In this document: one piece after another, positions 44,300 to 56,860 of the stretch
How the letters are laid out: every line of letters starts with the position of its first letter
Position numbering within the stretch: the stretch's first letter is position 1
Assembly (NCBI GenBank): GCA_013368315.1
Contig: JAACJM010000032.1
Span: 574,769 to 638,768 of the forward strand
Direction of reading: 5' to 3'
Origin: Tetrapyrgos nigripes
Lineage: Eukaryota; Basidiomycota; Agaricomycetes; Agaricales; Campanellaceae
DNA: 64,000 bases
Program-made: the position numbers and the translations under genes
Notes under the pieces: model-generated
What the model was told of the DNA's origin: nothing
Seen by the model: the letters and a program-made list of their open reading frames with translations, nothing else
The model's database searches: none

Positions 44300-44920
44300 T
44301 GCTTTTTAGGTTTCTTTGGTTTTTGGTGTTTTTTTTTTTTTTTTGCTTTCCTGCTATTCAATCTGCTTTCGAATCGCTGCCAAGGTGTAGGACCACTTAT
44401 GTATATAGGACTTTGTAACTAAGATATTTTAAAGCAGACGCGTCTTTACGTTGACGCGTTGGACATGCACTTGCGTCAGATCACTGACGCACCAGCGTTG
44501 TATCAGTAGTCCATAAATATCATCTATTAGTACACCTATCTAGAGTTCAGATGCATGATATATTGAGACTCGTATCTGTACATATATCTGGATTCCAGAT
44601 ACATACCATTTCTGGACACAAATCCGCAAAATTGATAGGTGATCTTTCTTTTGTTTGAATAGGTGTGCGAATTGAAAATCTTTTTGTACTTCTTTCCAAA
44701 GATCTAATATGACATGTGTCTGGTCACGAATTAAATGTACGGTAAGGCATCCTAATATATCAACTTTCTGGTTAGATATCTAACTTACTAATACATGATC
44801 TATTTCGACTTATATCTGGGTTCCTAATGTATCTTATTTCCGTGCACATATTAGATCACCTATCCGTCGAGCGGATATTTGTCCCTTTTTGGCGTGTCAG
44901 TTCCTATCTGTCCCAGAGAC
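44300..44920. other. AT-rich intergenic DNA with degenerate repeat
   Basis: It starts with a run of about 15 T (44329-44344). Two related blocks of about 95 bp (around 44551-44650 and 44796-44865) share CATGAT.TATT, TATATCTGG.TTCC and a CACCTATC-type end. The first carries GATAGGTGATC in the opposite orientation. No gene was seen. Confidence 0.45.
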
Positions 44921-45455
44921 ATGACTGAAGCTTGTCTTGCTAGATCAAATCCACACAGTCTACTATCTCCTCCTCCATCGCCCAGGCCACACGCGTCCCC
45001 TCTGGACCACTTCGACCCTGCCCATCCCATTACCACAAAAGACGACATTGTTCTTTGCGTTGAGAAGAACATGGCGACGTACCTCGACAAAGCTCTCTTA
45101 AAGCTTGGACTGCATGTGGAGGCTCGGACGTCCTTCATCACGTACGTTACTCTCTTCTTCTCCATCCACTGCTTAGTTTCTCATTCTCAAAATCCTCAAA
45201 ATCCTACTTACAGGTACTGGTTACCCTCTTGGCTGATATTTTTGGGAAGTCAGTGGCCAGAGTACATACCGATGTTCACTATCCTCTCGTCTTTCGACAT
45301 ATCGTCAGAAAACCATATATCAATCTTCATTTGTATGCTTCTGCCGAATATGATATTTCGCACCCTAAAATCACCCCAAAGCAGGCTTATGCATCCCGAT
45401 GGTCGAATTCAGGAGTGACTCGAGGTCGAAGACAGATTGCAAACGATCCATCATA
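44921..45455 (+). pseudogene. N-terminal relic of a conserved fungal protein
   Basis: Exon 1 reads SLLSPPPSPRPHASPLDHFD, PAHPITTKDDIVL and MATYLDKALLKLGLHVEARTSFIT. After an intron with GTACGT...TACAG ends comes RYWLPSWL. This looks like the start of a conserved Agaricomycete family with a YWLPS motif, but what follows does not continue as that family would. The piece is therefore taken as a truncated copy. I cannot name a function. Confidence 0.35.
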
Positions 45456-45539
45456 AAGGTACAATTTGCTCTTATTTTGCCATCCTTTCCACTGTTGAGA
45501 TCGTTGAGAGATAAAGAGAGATTTCCAATTTCATGCTAA

Positions 45540-47516
45540 TCACCGAGCAGACAACACATTCAGACTAAAGTCCATGAAGGTAAGGCTATCTCCACCAAAT
45601 GCTACGAAGTGATCATCCATGCAAAGCGTATGAACGACCCCTGTTTCCCTTTTGCATTCTGTAGCGACAGGTTTCTAGGTAGGAAAAGAGTGAGTATGCA
45701 ATCCATACGGCATACGAAAAAGAGAATGAAGCTTGAGGTCAGAAGGCCCACCTTTGGATTGCGATAATCCCATAGGCAAATCATCCCGTCTTCATATCCT
45801 CGCGCAAAGTAACAAAACTTTGTGCTTCCCTCGGTGAACCTCCTTCTCGGCTTGCCAGCAACCTGCTCTGCTCGATAACCAAATGAACAATCGGATTTGC
45901 GATCGTATAGTAGTCCGTATTTGTCCTTGGGAGATTTTCGGGAATCATATACGTGAACTTGCGTATCGAGGTGATCAACCTAGTTATGAATTCGAGTGAT
46001 TGTCAGAGAAAAGCAGAATAAAGATGGGTTGACATTCCTCACCTCGAACACCTGCATCCTGTGGTCGTCAGGATGGAAGTAAAGATGTTGGATTGTGTTG
46101 CTCATCCTTGAGGTGGGAGCTTTTTCACTGTAAATCATCGTGCTTGTCGAAACGCGGTTCAAATCATACGCTTGCACGTATAATCCAAACCCCACCAGCA
46201 ACGTTGTCCGATGACAAGCAAGTACTGCTGGCGTTCTATCGAGAACGAGGATTTTCTCGCTACGAGTATGATGTAACGAATTAGGATCCAAAGTCCATTT
46301 CCGCAGTATCTTATCATACCCCGAAGTGAGAAACTCTCTTCTGCGGTCCGGGCCCGGTGTGATACATCGAATGAGCTTAGGTATGGATGGACGTGACACA
46401 TTGGGATCTTCTGGGGGTTCAGAAAGACGGGGCTGATGAGGAGTGTGTGGGAGGTCGACAAGGACGGGTCTTGAAGCCCGAGAATTTTCTGGGAGAGAGA
46501 CGCAGGAAACTTGAAAATCGGAGGCATGGTCATACGCTAAGACGATCGTATCGCCTATAGCGCATGCATCCTCGACTTGACGAACTGTGTCTAAATTCCC
46601 GGATGGTAAGGAGAAAGTTGATATCCTGGATCTGTAAAGACACACAGGAACGCCCCGTTAGTGAAGGAGCGAAAGCAAGAGAAAAGACCGCAACAAACCG
46701 TTTCTCTGGGTCAAAGAACTGTATATCAGCTCTCATCGAGACTGTAGCCAATGGTCGTCCAGCCGACGGGCTAGCCAAAACGCGTCTTGCTCTGCCAAAC
46801 GCAGTCCTTGGAACCCTCGCAGTGACAAACGGTTCAGTTTGGCTGGGAGCTGAATAGGGACCCGAAGATCTCGTCTGTCCCCGAGCTCTAGCCACATCTG
46901 TTTCCCTCGCTTTCCCCTTCTCTTTCCGTTTCGACGATGACCCGGGAACTGCACTTGACACAGGAATCCGAGGAAGGTTAGCGCGATCAAAGTTGCTTCT
47001 GAAGGGTAAGAATTCCCCTGATTCCGACGAACTTGAATCCGAGGCATTCCGGGTACGACCAGTTGGCTCCATATGTTCGGACTCTGAACCAGATTTGACA
47101 TATAAGGGAATTGGGTGCGACGGAGAGGACGTTTTAGAGTGACTTCCAGAGCGCTTGAACAGAAGTTGTGATATTGGTTCCGAGTCAGAATTCGACTCAA
47201 TCTCTATCGGGGTCAGTGAGCGCAATAAAGAACGAGTACCAGAAGGATTTGGCTGGATTTCAGGTGCTGGGTCCGAGTCTGAGGAAGACTCGACTTCCAT
47301 GGGTATCAGTGACCGAGATTTTGGCCGAGATACGGGTTTTAGATTTGGAACCGGGTGTTTCGTGTCTGATCCAGAACTTGTGTCAACCACCATCGGTTCC
47401 TCCCTGGGATCCATTACTACGCGGTGACGGTATTGAGGACTCGGAATTGGACGGTGTGGAGAGCTGTCAGACGAAGATGAGTCCGAGGAGAAATCATAGG
47501 GGATGTCAATCAGCAT
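45540..47516 (-). CDS. WD40-repeat-like protein with Ser/Pro-rich N-terminus
   Basis: The ATG at 47516 begins MLIDIPYDFSSDSSSSDSSP; an upstream in-frame ATG at 47579 is less likely. About 270 residues of low-complexity Ser/Pro/Glu sequence with repeats (SLIPMEVESSSDSD, SLTPIEIESNSDSE) precede a beta-propeller-like part. That part has FLTSGYDKILRKWTLDP, HLYFHPDDHRMQVFEV, a later exon with HLDTQVHVYDSRKSP and YFARGYEDGMICLWDYRNPK (a good WD unit), and a last exon ending FMDFSLNVLSAR with TGA at 45540-45542. Three introns have canonical ends, for example GAGAAACG joined to ATCCAGG near 46635. Other propellers are degenerate. It is probably a scaffold; partner unknown. Confidence 0.7.
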
Positions 47517-50302
47517 GATGTTGAGAGAGTTGATGAACAAGTAGTAAAGAGGCTGTCGGAGGTGGTGGTGCGTGGTCAAGTCACTGAAGCGAAAAATTGA
47601 CGCGGCTTATAAGTTATCGGACTCGGAGTCGGAAACGCTCACGTGGCATTCGTGTAAGTCGAGACGCGTCACGCGTCCATAGGAAGCAACTGACAACGTG
47701 GTAGCTTGCTTCGGTCAAGTCCCGAGGACCCATAATTAACTGAGTGTTTTACACGAAAATAAGCATTATATTACCTAGTAGTGCTTATACTTGCACTAGT
47801 TGCAGAACATCAGGTGCATACATATGAGCCTCATGTTTGGATACTCCAGACGTATAGCACCAAACCTCACCCAGCGTCCTACAAAACATAGTACGGCAGA
47901 CAGAACCACTCGTCATTCCGACTCATATCCTTCCCAACTGCATCACCTTCCACCCGGACTGCAAGACGGAGACGACTTGAGGGGAAAGAAAGTAGGTCGC
48001 ACTTGGACTTGACACCATGATGACGAGGTAAAGTCACTACTATCCTGTCTTCAATGGATAGGTTTACATTTGAGCTTAAAAACGAAAAGAGACTCACTGC
48101 TTTCAAAAGAGCCTTTCTCGTTCAGGCAGCTCCACGAGCCTTGGTCATCTCTTCGGAACAATATGCGAGGATTCATTACATGTCTGAGCGGTGATCATCT
48201 GGCTGATTCGGAGGACTAAGTTGGTAGGTGCAGCATGAATATAGATAGGTAGTGCTTTGAGATAAGCTTCGCGACTCCTTGTGGCTGCGTCTCCCAACTG
48301 CTTGATGGAGCTGGCGCAAGATTTGATTTAAGGAGCCGAAAGCGGCCTTTGATAAGGAAAGAGGTGAGAGATAAAATTAACGTTAAGAGGTGTATAACAT
48401 ACCTCAAAACATATCCTGTTATAGATCTAGAAAGCCTACAACGCGAGATGAGAGGCGGAAAGCTAGACAGTTGTCCAAGTTGTTTGCGGAAAACTTCATG
48501 CTGAAGCACCTTCTTAGTCAGTCAAGTCCGTCGTCCCTAATAAATTACATACTTCAAAACTCTTTCCTAAATGCCCAAGCTCGGCATGATCGCCAGATCG
48601 CAGACGAAGGAAAACTTTAGGCTATAGGCAGGCAAAACAAGAAGGTCAACTCAAGGTCAAAGAAGGAAAGAAGAGTGAGTAATCAATGACATACCTGTAA
48701 CATTGTTACGGCATCGCCGAAATTGCGATTTTCCTAAAGCCTTTCCTTCTTCCCGTTCCCTTCCTTCTCGCTCCTAGCCCATCCATCTTCATCATCCTCG
48801 GCGGGCTCGGATATGGTAGAGCTCAGAAGGCGAGGGCAAGGCAGATAAGAATTAGGTCCAAGTGACGCATCAGGATGCAAGCTCGTGCGAGTGAGTGTAG
48901 GCTCGGAGGGTTAGGACATTGATACACAGAGGCGTTGGGAAGACGAAAAAGCTGGAGCCCAGGTTTTAGCCAGGCATGTCCGTCGGAATCATTCTGCATC
49001 ATAACTGAGCCTCAGGTGGAAAATAGCAGGAGAAACTCGCATACCTATATATGAGCTGCCGGCATAGCTATGAGGACACGTATCACCGATGGCATTGACA
49101 CTAATAATAAGACTCGATGCGATTCGCGGTTACTATTAGCTATATGGCACCGAAAATGAGCGAGACGACTCGGTTTACATGGGGTTGACGGCTCCAGGTG
49201 CAAATGCTGCTGAATATATATACAACGATGGCAAAGCTTGGAGCGGGGAATAGAACGAGTTTGAGCCAGGGTGGTGGTCTCTTGAGAGAGAACCTCGGGT
49301 TGATAGGGACAAAGATGGTGTTTGTGAGGGAAGAGCGTATGAAAGGTAGCGGTCGAGGTGGGTCTGTGAAGGATACGAAACCAGCTGTATGCTTGAAGGG
49401 TTGGGATTGGGTATCTCTCGGAGAGGCTTAGAGAGTATAGAGCTACTATCAAAGGCGTTAGCAGTGTAATGAAAAGGAAATGATTTCAACGTACTGTTCA
49501 TAGTATCCCCTAACACAGAAAGAATGACCGCTGTCCTAGTGATCTCGCTGGAGTCCGATGAGATGAAAGTGCTGCCTTCCCAACGCTCAACGTATTCCAG
49601 ACACCCTTCCATTCTTCTCTTTCTTCTTCTTCGTTGCACAACTGGACCTTCCTACATCGCTCATCCTACATGACCTGCATCTAGACAAAGATCCTACAGC
49701 ATACTATGAGACTAGAGTCACAGATAAGGGATTTCAGCAAGAAAGGACTCGAAGATTATTGGAAACACGTACCATTTCGGTAAACCACTGCAGCCATGTT
49801 GTCAAAACCCAAGTTGAACCCACTTCACTTCCAGTCGCTAAGATAGCTGGACTTGAAGGTCCTCTACACGAGACGCTCAAGTCGACGGCTACGACCAGTC
49901 GCTAGGTAGGTAGTGGATGAGGAAGAACCCGGTTGCGGACATTGAATGCATATCCGCTATCCGGAAGTTTCAGTCACCACGTCATTGACATCTTCTTGTC
50001 CTACATCTCGCTTGCGCAGGCTCTTGAATGTAACGCCAGCGGTGGATTTCTCAAGGACGACTACCCTCAAGACCGTGATTCGCATTACGAGGGTTATTTG
50101 CTTTGCCTCATATTGTTGACGTCCTAACTTGGAGCTGTCGAGCATTTTACCGCTATGGAAAGGTTGAGGACAACGGTCGTCGGCAGCGTCTAGAACAGTA
50201 TCAGATTGATGGAGCACGTTGGAGCTGGAGATATGGAATGTGAGCAGACTTTTTTCGTTCTTCTTTCATTCTTTCCAATTGACTGACTTTCTTTCCCCGT
50301 AG
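47517..50302. other. Gene-poor stretch
   Basis: The first few hundred bases are the WD40 gene's upstream region. Two minus-strand frames near 49.0-49.6 kb (one reading MEGCLEYVERWEGSTFISS and EITRTAVILSVLGDTMN) look partly coding but could not be extended into a gene. Nothing else was recognised. Confidence 0.35.
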
Positions 50303-50686
50303 CTAACCCTGGACATATCATCACTCGTCACCAACGAAAACAAAGGCAACGATGGCACTGTCCCAATTCTATCTCCCAATTCTGCAACGCATAGTCAACG
50401 TCAGAACGCGTCAAAACCTTTTCTCTCGCTCAATCCTCATCATTGCGACGGGCTATTCTCGCTACCTCTGACAGCAGCAAGGAGGTATTTACTGCATTAT
50501 GGTCCAGCTTTTGCCGTCCCAATAGACGCAACATCCTACAGAAAAGTCATCCTGTCCGAGTCCGCGAGCACGTTGTATGAGCGCCAGAACCAACTCCGAG
50601 ATTCTAGTAGGGAGAAGGACTTGGGAAGGACTGGTTTGGTGTTTTGTACGAGGCACCCGGTCGTGACGAGGGCGTCTCCCGGCTAG
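50303..50686 (+). other. Candidate coding exon, no start codon
   Basis: A stretch of 128 codons free of stops follows directly after a good acceptor (CTTTCCCCGTAG at 50302). It reads LTLDISSLVTNENKGNDGTV, ... LNPHHCDGLFSLPLTAARRY, ... LGRTGLVFCTRHPVVTRASP and ends at TAG 50684-50686. Composition looks protein-like. The upstream part (49933-50240) has a frame with AYPLSGSFSHHVIDIFLSY that might be an earlier exon, with a donor GTGAGC at about 50239. The protein was not recognised. It may be a terminal exon of a decayed or unannotated gene. Confidence 0.35.
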
Positions 50687-51977
50687 TTAGTCGACTTCAA
50701 AGCACTAGTTGACAATAGTCAGAGGGAAGTCGGAAACATGCGCAAGATGATACGTATCATGGTGCGTCCTTTGGTTTGCTCTATATTATCATGTCTTAAC
50801 TTTCGTCATGCTAGATTCCCGCCTTCTTCTATCGATATCATCATATCCTAGACATCCCCAGTAGGAGTCAATAACCCTCTGCTTTGCTTTCTCGCATCGG
50901 GACCACCAGTGTCTCATTGGCTACTTATGGCTTCAGTGGCTTTCCCCGAGACTCGAATGCGCAGAAGGACTGGTGGTGCTAAAGACAAGGTGCTTCAGTG
51001 AACGGAATGAAAACGGCCGCGTAGCCCGCTATTCTGTCTGCTGGATTGATCTGTTGGTATACTAAGGAGATATTCTGATATTTTTGGTGTATTGGGACGA
51101 GGGGTTGGCTGTGCGTCAAGAGCTGCTACATGATGTTTTTCTGGGCGTTGAGGCGGATACACGGCGAGAGAGTGTTTTGTCTCAAAGCATACTTTTGGCT
51201 GCGTCAGGTAATGGGACCCAGGGAGGAAGAATACGTTTAAGGGGTTCGTCACCGAGCTACTATTCTTGCTGTATACCACACTCACACTTTTATCACGTAG
51301 AACCTTCGCCGTCTTACATCGCGAAAATCCACTGGGTTGGATGAAGAACAGTGCTCTACTGTCCAATGACGCTGCGCCGTGCCAAACTCTCCGTCATCTC
51401 GCCTCTTCCCATGAGTCCACTACTCGAAAGCTTTCTGCAAGTGACTTTACCTGCCAGTCATTGCTCATTCGCTCAGTGGATTTACCGATCTTCAACAACA
51501 GAGTTACATTGGGCTTGGCATGTTCTGCCAGCGATAATTTACCCCCGATTTGCAGCTCCACGCTGGTCTTCATGCCATCCTATTCAAGAACCCAAAGCGA
51601 GATGCTGAGACCTGCTGAAGCTAATAGTAGACTCGTGCTAATGCAAGCATGACGGTACCGGTGCGTCAAACACCTCTCGCTCCATGCTTCAAATTATGAC
51701 TCAAAAGCCTATCAGACAACGGCTTTGCCCCAAAATTGTCGGGATTTTCTCGCTGGGGCTGCTTGATAATGTAAGTCTTTGTTTGGGGCGACTGAGCGAC
51801 TCTATCAGATATTGATGTTAAGCATCAGCCCATGTATGATGCTTTGGGGTTTTCCACGTCCACGCTGCTTGATAATACGAGCATTTCTTGTGGATAATAG
51901 AGCAACTGGTTTGTAATAGTGCAGACCTTTTAAAAGGTGAGTCTCAAAACCAGGATACTGCGCCTACATCCTCAAGT
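50687..51977. other. Intergenic
   Basis: Short overlapping frames only, the longest about 128 codons (51266-51652) without recognisable features. The end lies just upstream of the hydrolase relic. Confidence 0.4.
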
Positions 51978-53288
51978 ATGTCTGCAGGTGCATCCTCAAC
52001 GCTCCTTCCTCTATTCGACGCCCCAGCGCCGTTCAATTCCGACTTATCCAAGGACCTCAGTGTTTCTAGAGGCCTGAATTACCACTATTACGCTGTCTCG
52101 GCGGATACTGGAAAACCCACCCTTCTCTTGCTCTATGGCTTCCCTTCCACTTCGTATGATTGGCGTCACCAGGTAACCTTTTTCCAAGATAAAGGATACG
52201 TCTCCTCATACCCGATATGTTGGGTTATGGTTATGGAGGCACCTCGAAACCGATGGACCCTCAGCTTTACGTTTCCAGTCTGTTTACGAGGGATATCATT
52301 GATATTTTGGACGCTGAGGGCATTGACCAGGCAGTTGTAGTAGCCCATGATTGGTGGGTTCTCTCGAAGCAGTGTTACCTGAGCTCATGACTGATGATGG
52401 TTGGGTTACTCTCGCGTTGACAGGGGCTCAAAAACTGCCAGTCGTCTTGCGAATATTTTCCAGAGCGGTTCCCGTTTCTGGCTGTGGGATACGTCGCTCC
52501 TACTTTCTTCGCAACTCCCTTCGAAGAGAACCTCAACCTGGTAAGTAGTTATCTAACCCTACCAGTGGCCTCCAGTTCTTAATTATGTTGCATCGACACC
52601 ATGTCTACTCTAGAGCAAAGCAGTACTTGGCTATGAGAATTTTGGATATTGGGATTTCTTTTCCTCTGAAGGCGCAGATCAAACCATTCTGGACCATCTC
52701 GATTCCTTTTGGGACATAGTCTACACGAAGGACACCACTAAAATGATCACGGACTGGTCTCCATTAGGAGCCTTGGAGGCGTTTATCACGAATGGCACCA
52801 GGATTTCCCCAGTAGACTATGTTACACCCGAGGTGAGCCTATAAAATTTTCATTGTAAATACTAGAACTAATTGCGACTTCTACCTAGGAACGAGCCATT
52901 CAAATGGAAGCCATCCGCCAAGGCGGTTTAGCCGCTCCTCTCAGTTGGTACAAAATTGCACGCGGTACCCTCGAAGGGCAGGACGATCAAGGTACGAATT
53001 TCCCTTTAAATCCTCTGTTCTAACAAAATTAATGGAGACGTCTATCTTGATTTTACTAGGTATTCCACCAGAAAACGCACTCATTCATGGTCCGGTCTTC
53101 CTCGGTGCTGCCTTGCGAGACTACGTCTTAGTCAGTGCTCCGAGCTTTTGGCAGGAGCTCTTGTTTCGAGTAATAGCACGGTGACTATCCGCGAATATAA
53201 TTCGGGACATTGGGTCCAGATGGCTTTACCAGACGAGGTGAACGGTGATCTACTCGAGTGGATTGAGGGTTTGGGTCTGGATGCGTGA
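51978..53288 (+). pseudogene. Alpha/beta-hydrolase (epoxide-hydrolase-like), frameshifted
   Basis: The frame starts MSAGASSTLLPLFDAPAPFN and has KPTLLLLYGFPSTSYDWRHQ (oxyanion HGFP-type motif), LIPDMLGYG, AVVVAHDW with the nucleophile Asp, and near the end REYNSGHWVQMALPDE with the catalytic His. This is the epoxide-hydrolase-like branch. At least three one-base losses break it: near 52200 (TACGTCTCC), near 52461 (TTTTCCAGAG) and near 53127 (CTACGTCTTAG). There is also a doubled GGTTAT giving GYGYGG. Introns otherwise have good ends (for example at 52352-52425 and 52541-52613). The stop is at 53286-53288. Assembly errors could mimic this, but three shifts plus a duplication argue for decay. 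Confidence 0.75.
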
Positions 53289-53929
53289 TGAAATGTTCAA
53301 CGACTCAGCGCCATCATCTGCTGTATGCGTACTGGTATAGTATTTCTTAAAGTCCTTATGTATTAGACTTTTCTGCTATTATGCGTTACACGTTCATATA
53401 CCCAACATTGAGCTTCTCCAGCAATCCCTTTAGGACTAAGAGAACGAGTCTTGAAGCGACATAGAACAGATGATTACAGTCATATAAAATAGATTCCATG
53501 CTGAGATGTGTAGAACAAGGTATGTAGAAATACACGTAAATGCATCAGTGGTTGCTCGAGAGTTATTCGAGAGTGTAGGGCAACAGGGAAGTGAAGAACA
53601 GCAAAGTGCGAGGAAGTGAAACGGGGCATGGCAGTGTGGTAGAGTGTAGTAGAGGTAATGGGAGTTGGCATTATACAAGTCGGCATAGGTGGATGCGCAT
53701 TAATGCGGGGAAGGGAAAGTCAAAGAAAAGTGGTGAGAAGTTGCGTGAATGGTAGAAGCTCATGTACATGTGGATGCGTAGTAGGTAAGAGAATGGAAAG
53801 GATAGATGCTCAGAGCTGGTAGTGGGAAGGACAGATGCTTGTGGGCGTGTAGCATGTACATGGTTGTGTGGATGCATGGGTGGTAGAGTGAGAGGAGGAT
53901 GTTCATAGACACGTAGATGCACCAGTAGT
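53289..53929. other. Intergenic, partly repetitive
   Basis: No gene. From about 53640 G/A/T-rich words such as GGTAGAGTG, GTAGATGC and CATGTACATG recur, the outer fringe of the minisatellite-like block that follows. Confidence 0.4.
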
Positions 53930-54530
53930 AAAAGTACTAGAAGGAACGCTAGGTGCTAATAGAGGTAGAGGAGTAGTGGATGTATGCATTGATAGAATTG
54001 GCGGTAGATGGTCTTGAGCGGTAGAGGGAGTGGACGGTGCTCACAGTGGCAGTAGATGGTGCAGTAGATGCTTGTGGTGAAACGATGGGCGGTAGGCGTT
54101 CGGTGTAGCGGAATGAGCAGTAGATGCTCGTGGTAGAATATTGAGTAGGCTCATGGTAGAATGTTGAGTGGTAGATGCTCGAGGTAGCGGATTGAGCGTG
54201 CGGTAGAAGTAATGATAGATGCTTGGGTGACGGTAGAAGGGGTGGCTTGCAGTGGCAGTAGATAGAGTGGTAGATGCTCGGGATAGTGGAAGCAGCAGTG
54301 GTCCTGTCATGGCGGAAGGGCCATAAATGCTCATGGTAGTAGAGGGAGTGGTAGATATGTTTGTGACTAGGTAACGTGAAGCGGGCACGTTTCACGTATT
54401 TGATAGTGAAGAGAAGGCAATGATGCTTGTGGTAGTAGAGGCAGCGGTATATGCGTTTACGACCGGGTAACCTGGAGCAGGCACGTTTCTCATATTTGAA
54501 GTGAAGAGAAAGCAGCCCATGTACCAGAAG
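53930..54530. repeat. Degenerate minisatellite-like DNA
   Basis: Short words around GGTAGATGCTCGTGGTAG, GTGGTAGA, GAGTGG and GCTCATGGTAG recur many times in the same orientation with spacers of varying length. At the right end two longer related units follow each other (about 54350-54430 and 54440-54520). They share GGGTAAC.TG-like, GGAGC.GGCACGTTTC and CATATTTGA..GTGAAGAGAA strings with substitutions. The open minus-strand frames across it (Ser/Tyr/His/Pro-rich) are products of the repeats. Confidence 0.65.
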
Positions 54531-56139
54531 AGGGAGGGATTGGAACACTGTAAGGAATTTGGTAGATGAACGAACGGGCGATTGAGTGCTCGGTCAACAG
54601 AGAAGGAAGGCGTAGTTGAGAAAACCATTAATGCCAACGATGCGACGTGTGGAGTGAGGATACGTACCAAGTAGTCATTTGGATTCTTTACATCCTCCTG
54701 CGGTGGTTACTCGTTGGCGAGAGACACGGTTGGGGGGTGAAGTAGGGTTTAATCTATCTAGAGATCGGAGGTCCTGAGGCGGGGAACTCGTGCTGGCGGT
54801 ACTGACGTACAGCATCACGTAAGTCCAAACTCCTCCGATCAGCCTCGCCCTCTTCGAGGACACATCAACATTTCGTAAGCCTCTTGCTGTAGCAAATCTA
54901 GGTTTGCATTTGCCACAGTGGTGTAGTTGTTAATGGCTATTCGGTATCTCTAATAGTAGTGTCCATGCGAGACAGGTCACAGGTTGCTACTTCTTGAAAT
55001 AAGTAAATCTCTGTTCATACTCTTGACTAGGAATCTATCGTCCCTTCGTGCTACGTACATACACCGCGTGTATAAGCGATCTCATCCCTACATCGGTGGG
55101 CTCCGGGCTCCCAGGGCGCCGTCGACCTTTGTTGAAAAACGTAAGCAGGCTAAGTAGTGTACCGGAATGTGTCGTGGTCATATCATGACACCGGTACCAT
55201 AGATCTCTTTCCCTTCACCACCACCACCACCACCGCGAGGTGAGGCACGGCTGTTCTCCCTTTACCACTACCGCCACTGCCATGCAAACGGCTAGTGTTG
55301 CAGGTCGTGGTTGCGACTGCTGTCCCAGGGTTTGGTGACATCTCATCGGCCCAGCAGTCTTTTTCCTCTCATACATCCCGGACTGTCCATCATCAGAATC
55401 ATCATCCTTACTACCCGGACCCTCGAGACAAAGCAGCTTGCGTTAGGTCCAGGTTGCCCCGCAAGGCAGCCAAACAACGCCGACGACCGTCGCGGGGTAG
55501 TTCTTGCCATGGTCTGCATTCTCGGGAGGACTACAACAATTTCTACCGCCATCTGCGAGACTTGTGGTATGTGTTTCTGGTCTTCAAAAGGTTGTTTTCG
55601 AGCAAGTTAACAGGTTCTCCAGACCAGCTCCAAGACCAATGACCAGCTCAACGCGATGACCATGGTTGTTCAGAATCTGGCTTCAATTCCTCCTCCATTC
55701 CCTCCTCCATCATTCTTTCCAGGTAGTGCCACTGCTTCTGTCGACGACCATGCCCCGTCGTCGTCTCTGCAGCCCCGACCGTCGGGCCCAGATGTCTCAG
55801 TCTCCTCTGCACACTTCCGACATAACATTACCAGTCGGGTCGTCCGTAAGGGCGTTGCTTCCCTGTCACCGTTCAAGGACTCCGGGTCGACCGCGGAAGG
55901 TATCGGTTCAACATTGTCTGGGCCCAAAGGCATGTTTTCCAAACATGTTGCATTAGCATTACTATCACTCCGCTCTGAGTACTGCACCACGGACCACCAC
56001 TTTTATTATTATTATTTTACTCTGATGAGCTATCGAGGTAGATATTCGTTAGTATTTACCTGAGTTACTGTATAGATAGCCAATTTGATCATTTTTCATT
56101 TTTATTGGTATTGGTTTCGTCGAATCGGATGAAGTGAGG
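54531..56139. other. No supportable gene
   Basis: A (CAC)n-type run is at about 55218-55235. Between 55650 and 55960 the plus strand reads a protein-like stretch (NLASIPPPFPPPSFFPGSAT..., SSAHFRHNITSRVVRKGVAS), but no start, partner exon or family could be found. It may be a decayed gene. Confidence 0.35.
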
Positions 56140-56860
56140 GTTTAAATCGTCGTTGTCATCGACACACGAAGAAGGCTCTGCATCAGACCTCTCTTCGGAA
56201 GGGGGTCCGAGTCACCTGAGGATCCTGGAACGTCTTTGGGTAAAGAGTGAAGACCGGATGCCGGGGAAGAGGACTCATCATGGAGGCTGCTAGCAGACGA
56301 AGTTGAAGCACCGTTGTGTGACTCATCATTGGAAAACACTGGCAGGACGGTGGCAGAACCATCGTTGTCAGGGAGTGTCGTGCCGTTGTTTTGGGAGAAG
56401 GGCTGCTTGGGATCGATCCGAAAAAGGCTTGGGGATCAAGGGGTTTGACGTCTATTATGTCCTTGAGGTCAGCTCCCAACGCAGTCATGAAATCAGGAAA
56501 TGAATGAAGTGTCTTCTTGTTTCCGTTGGCATCCATATACAAAGCCTCAAGGCCTCAAGGCTTTCCTGGGAGAGGAGTATGTACAAGCGGTCCTTCATGT
56601 CGGACTGTTACGGCCGAATCTGGATATATGATTTTCGAGCATAGCATAAAGCCACCGCTCATGCCCGGTTTTCACTAGACTCGCGGGCCATTTCGTCTAC
56701 CGAACTGAGATATATGTCACTGTTCCACGCGGAGACAAACGCATGTCCGCTTGCGAAATGACTCATGAGCCAGGCGGGGAAGGAGCCTGGGTTTTCGCAT
56801 AAGCCCGCGTTGTCAGGATGTTGAGCTCAGTCAGTGTTGTGGTATTCCTCTTATCAGGAG
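56140..56860 (-). pseudogene. Decayed gene of unknown family
   Basis: Reading the minus strand, protein-like pieces follow each other in changing frames: FPAWLMSHFASGHAFVSAWN (about 56770-56720), then interrupted sequence, MDANGNKKTLHSFPDFMTAL and GADLKDIIDVKPLDPQAFFG (56530-56410), then after a frame change QNNGTTLPDNDGSATVLPVF and NDESHNGASTSSASSLHDES to about 56142. At least two stops and one frame change are present. I do not recognise the family. Confidence 0.4.

Noticed and set aside
53949..54548. Minus-strand frame of 199 codons rich in Ser/Tyr/His
   Set aside because: It is generated by the minisatellite-like words, has no domain features, and its residues follow the repeat pattern.
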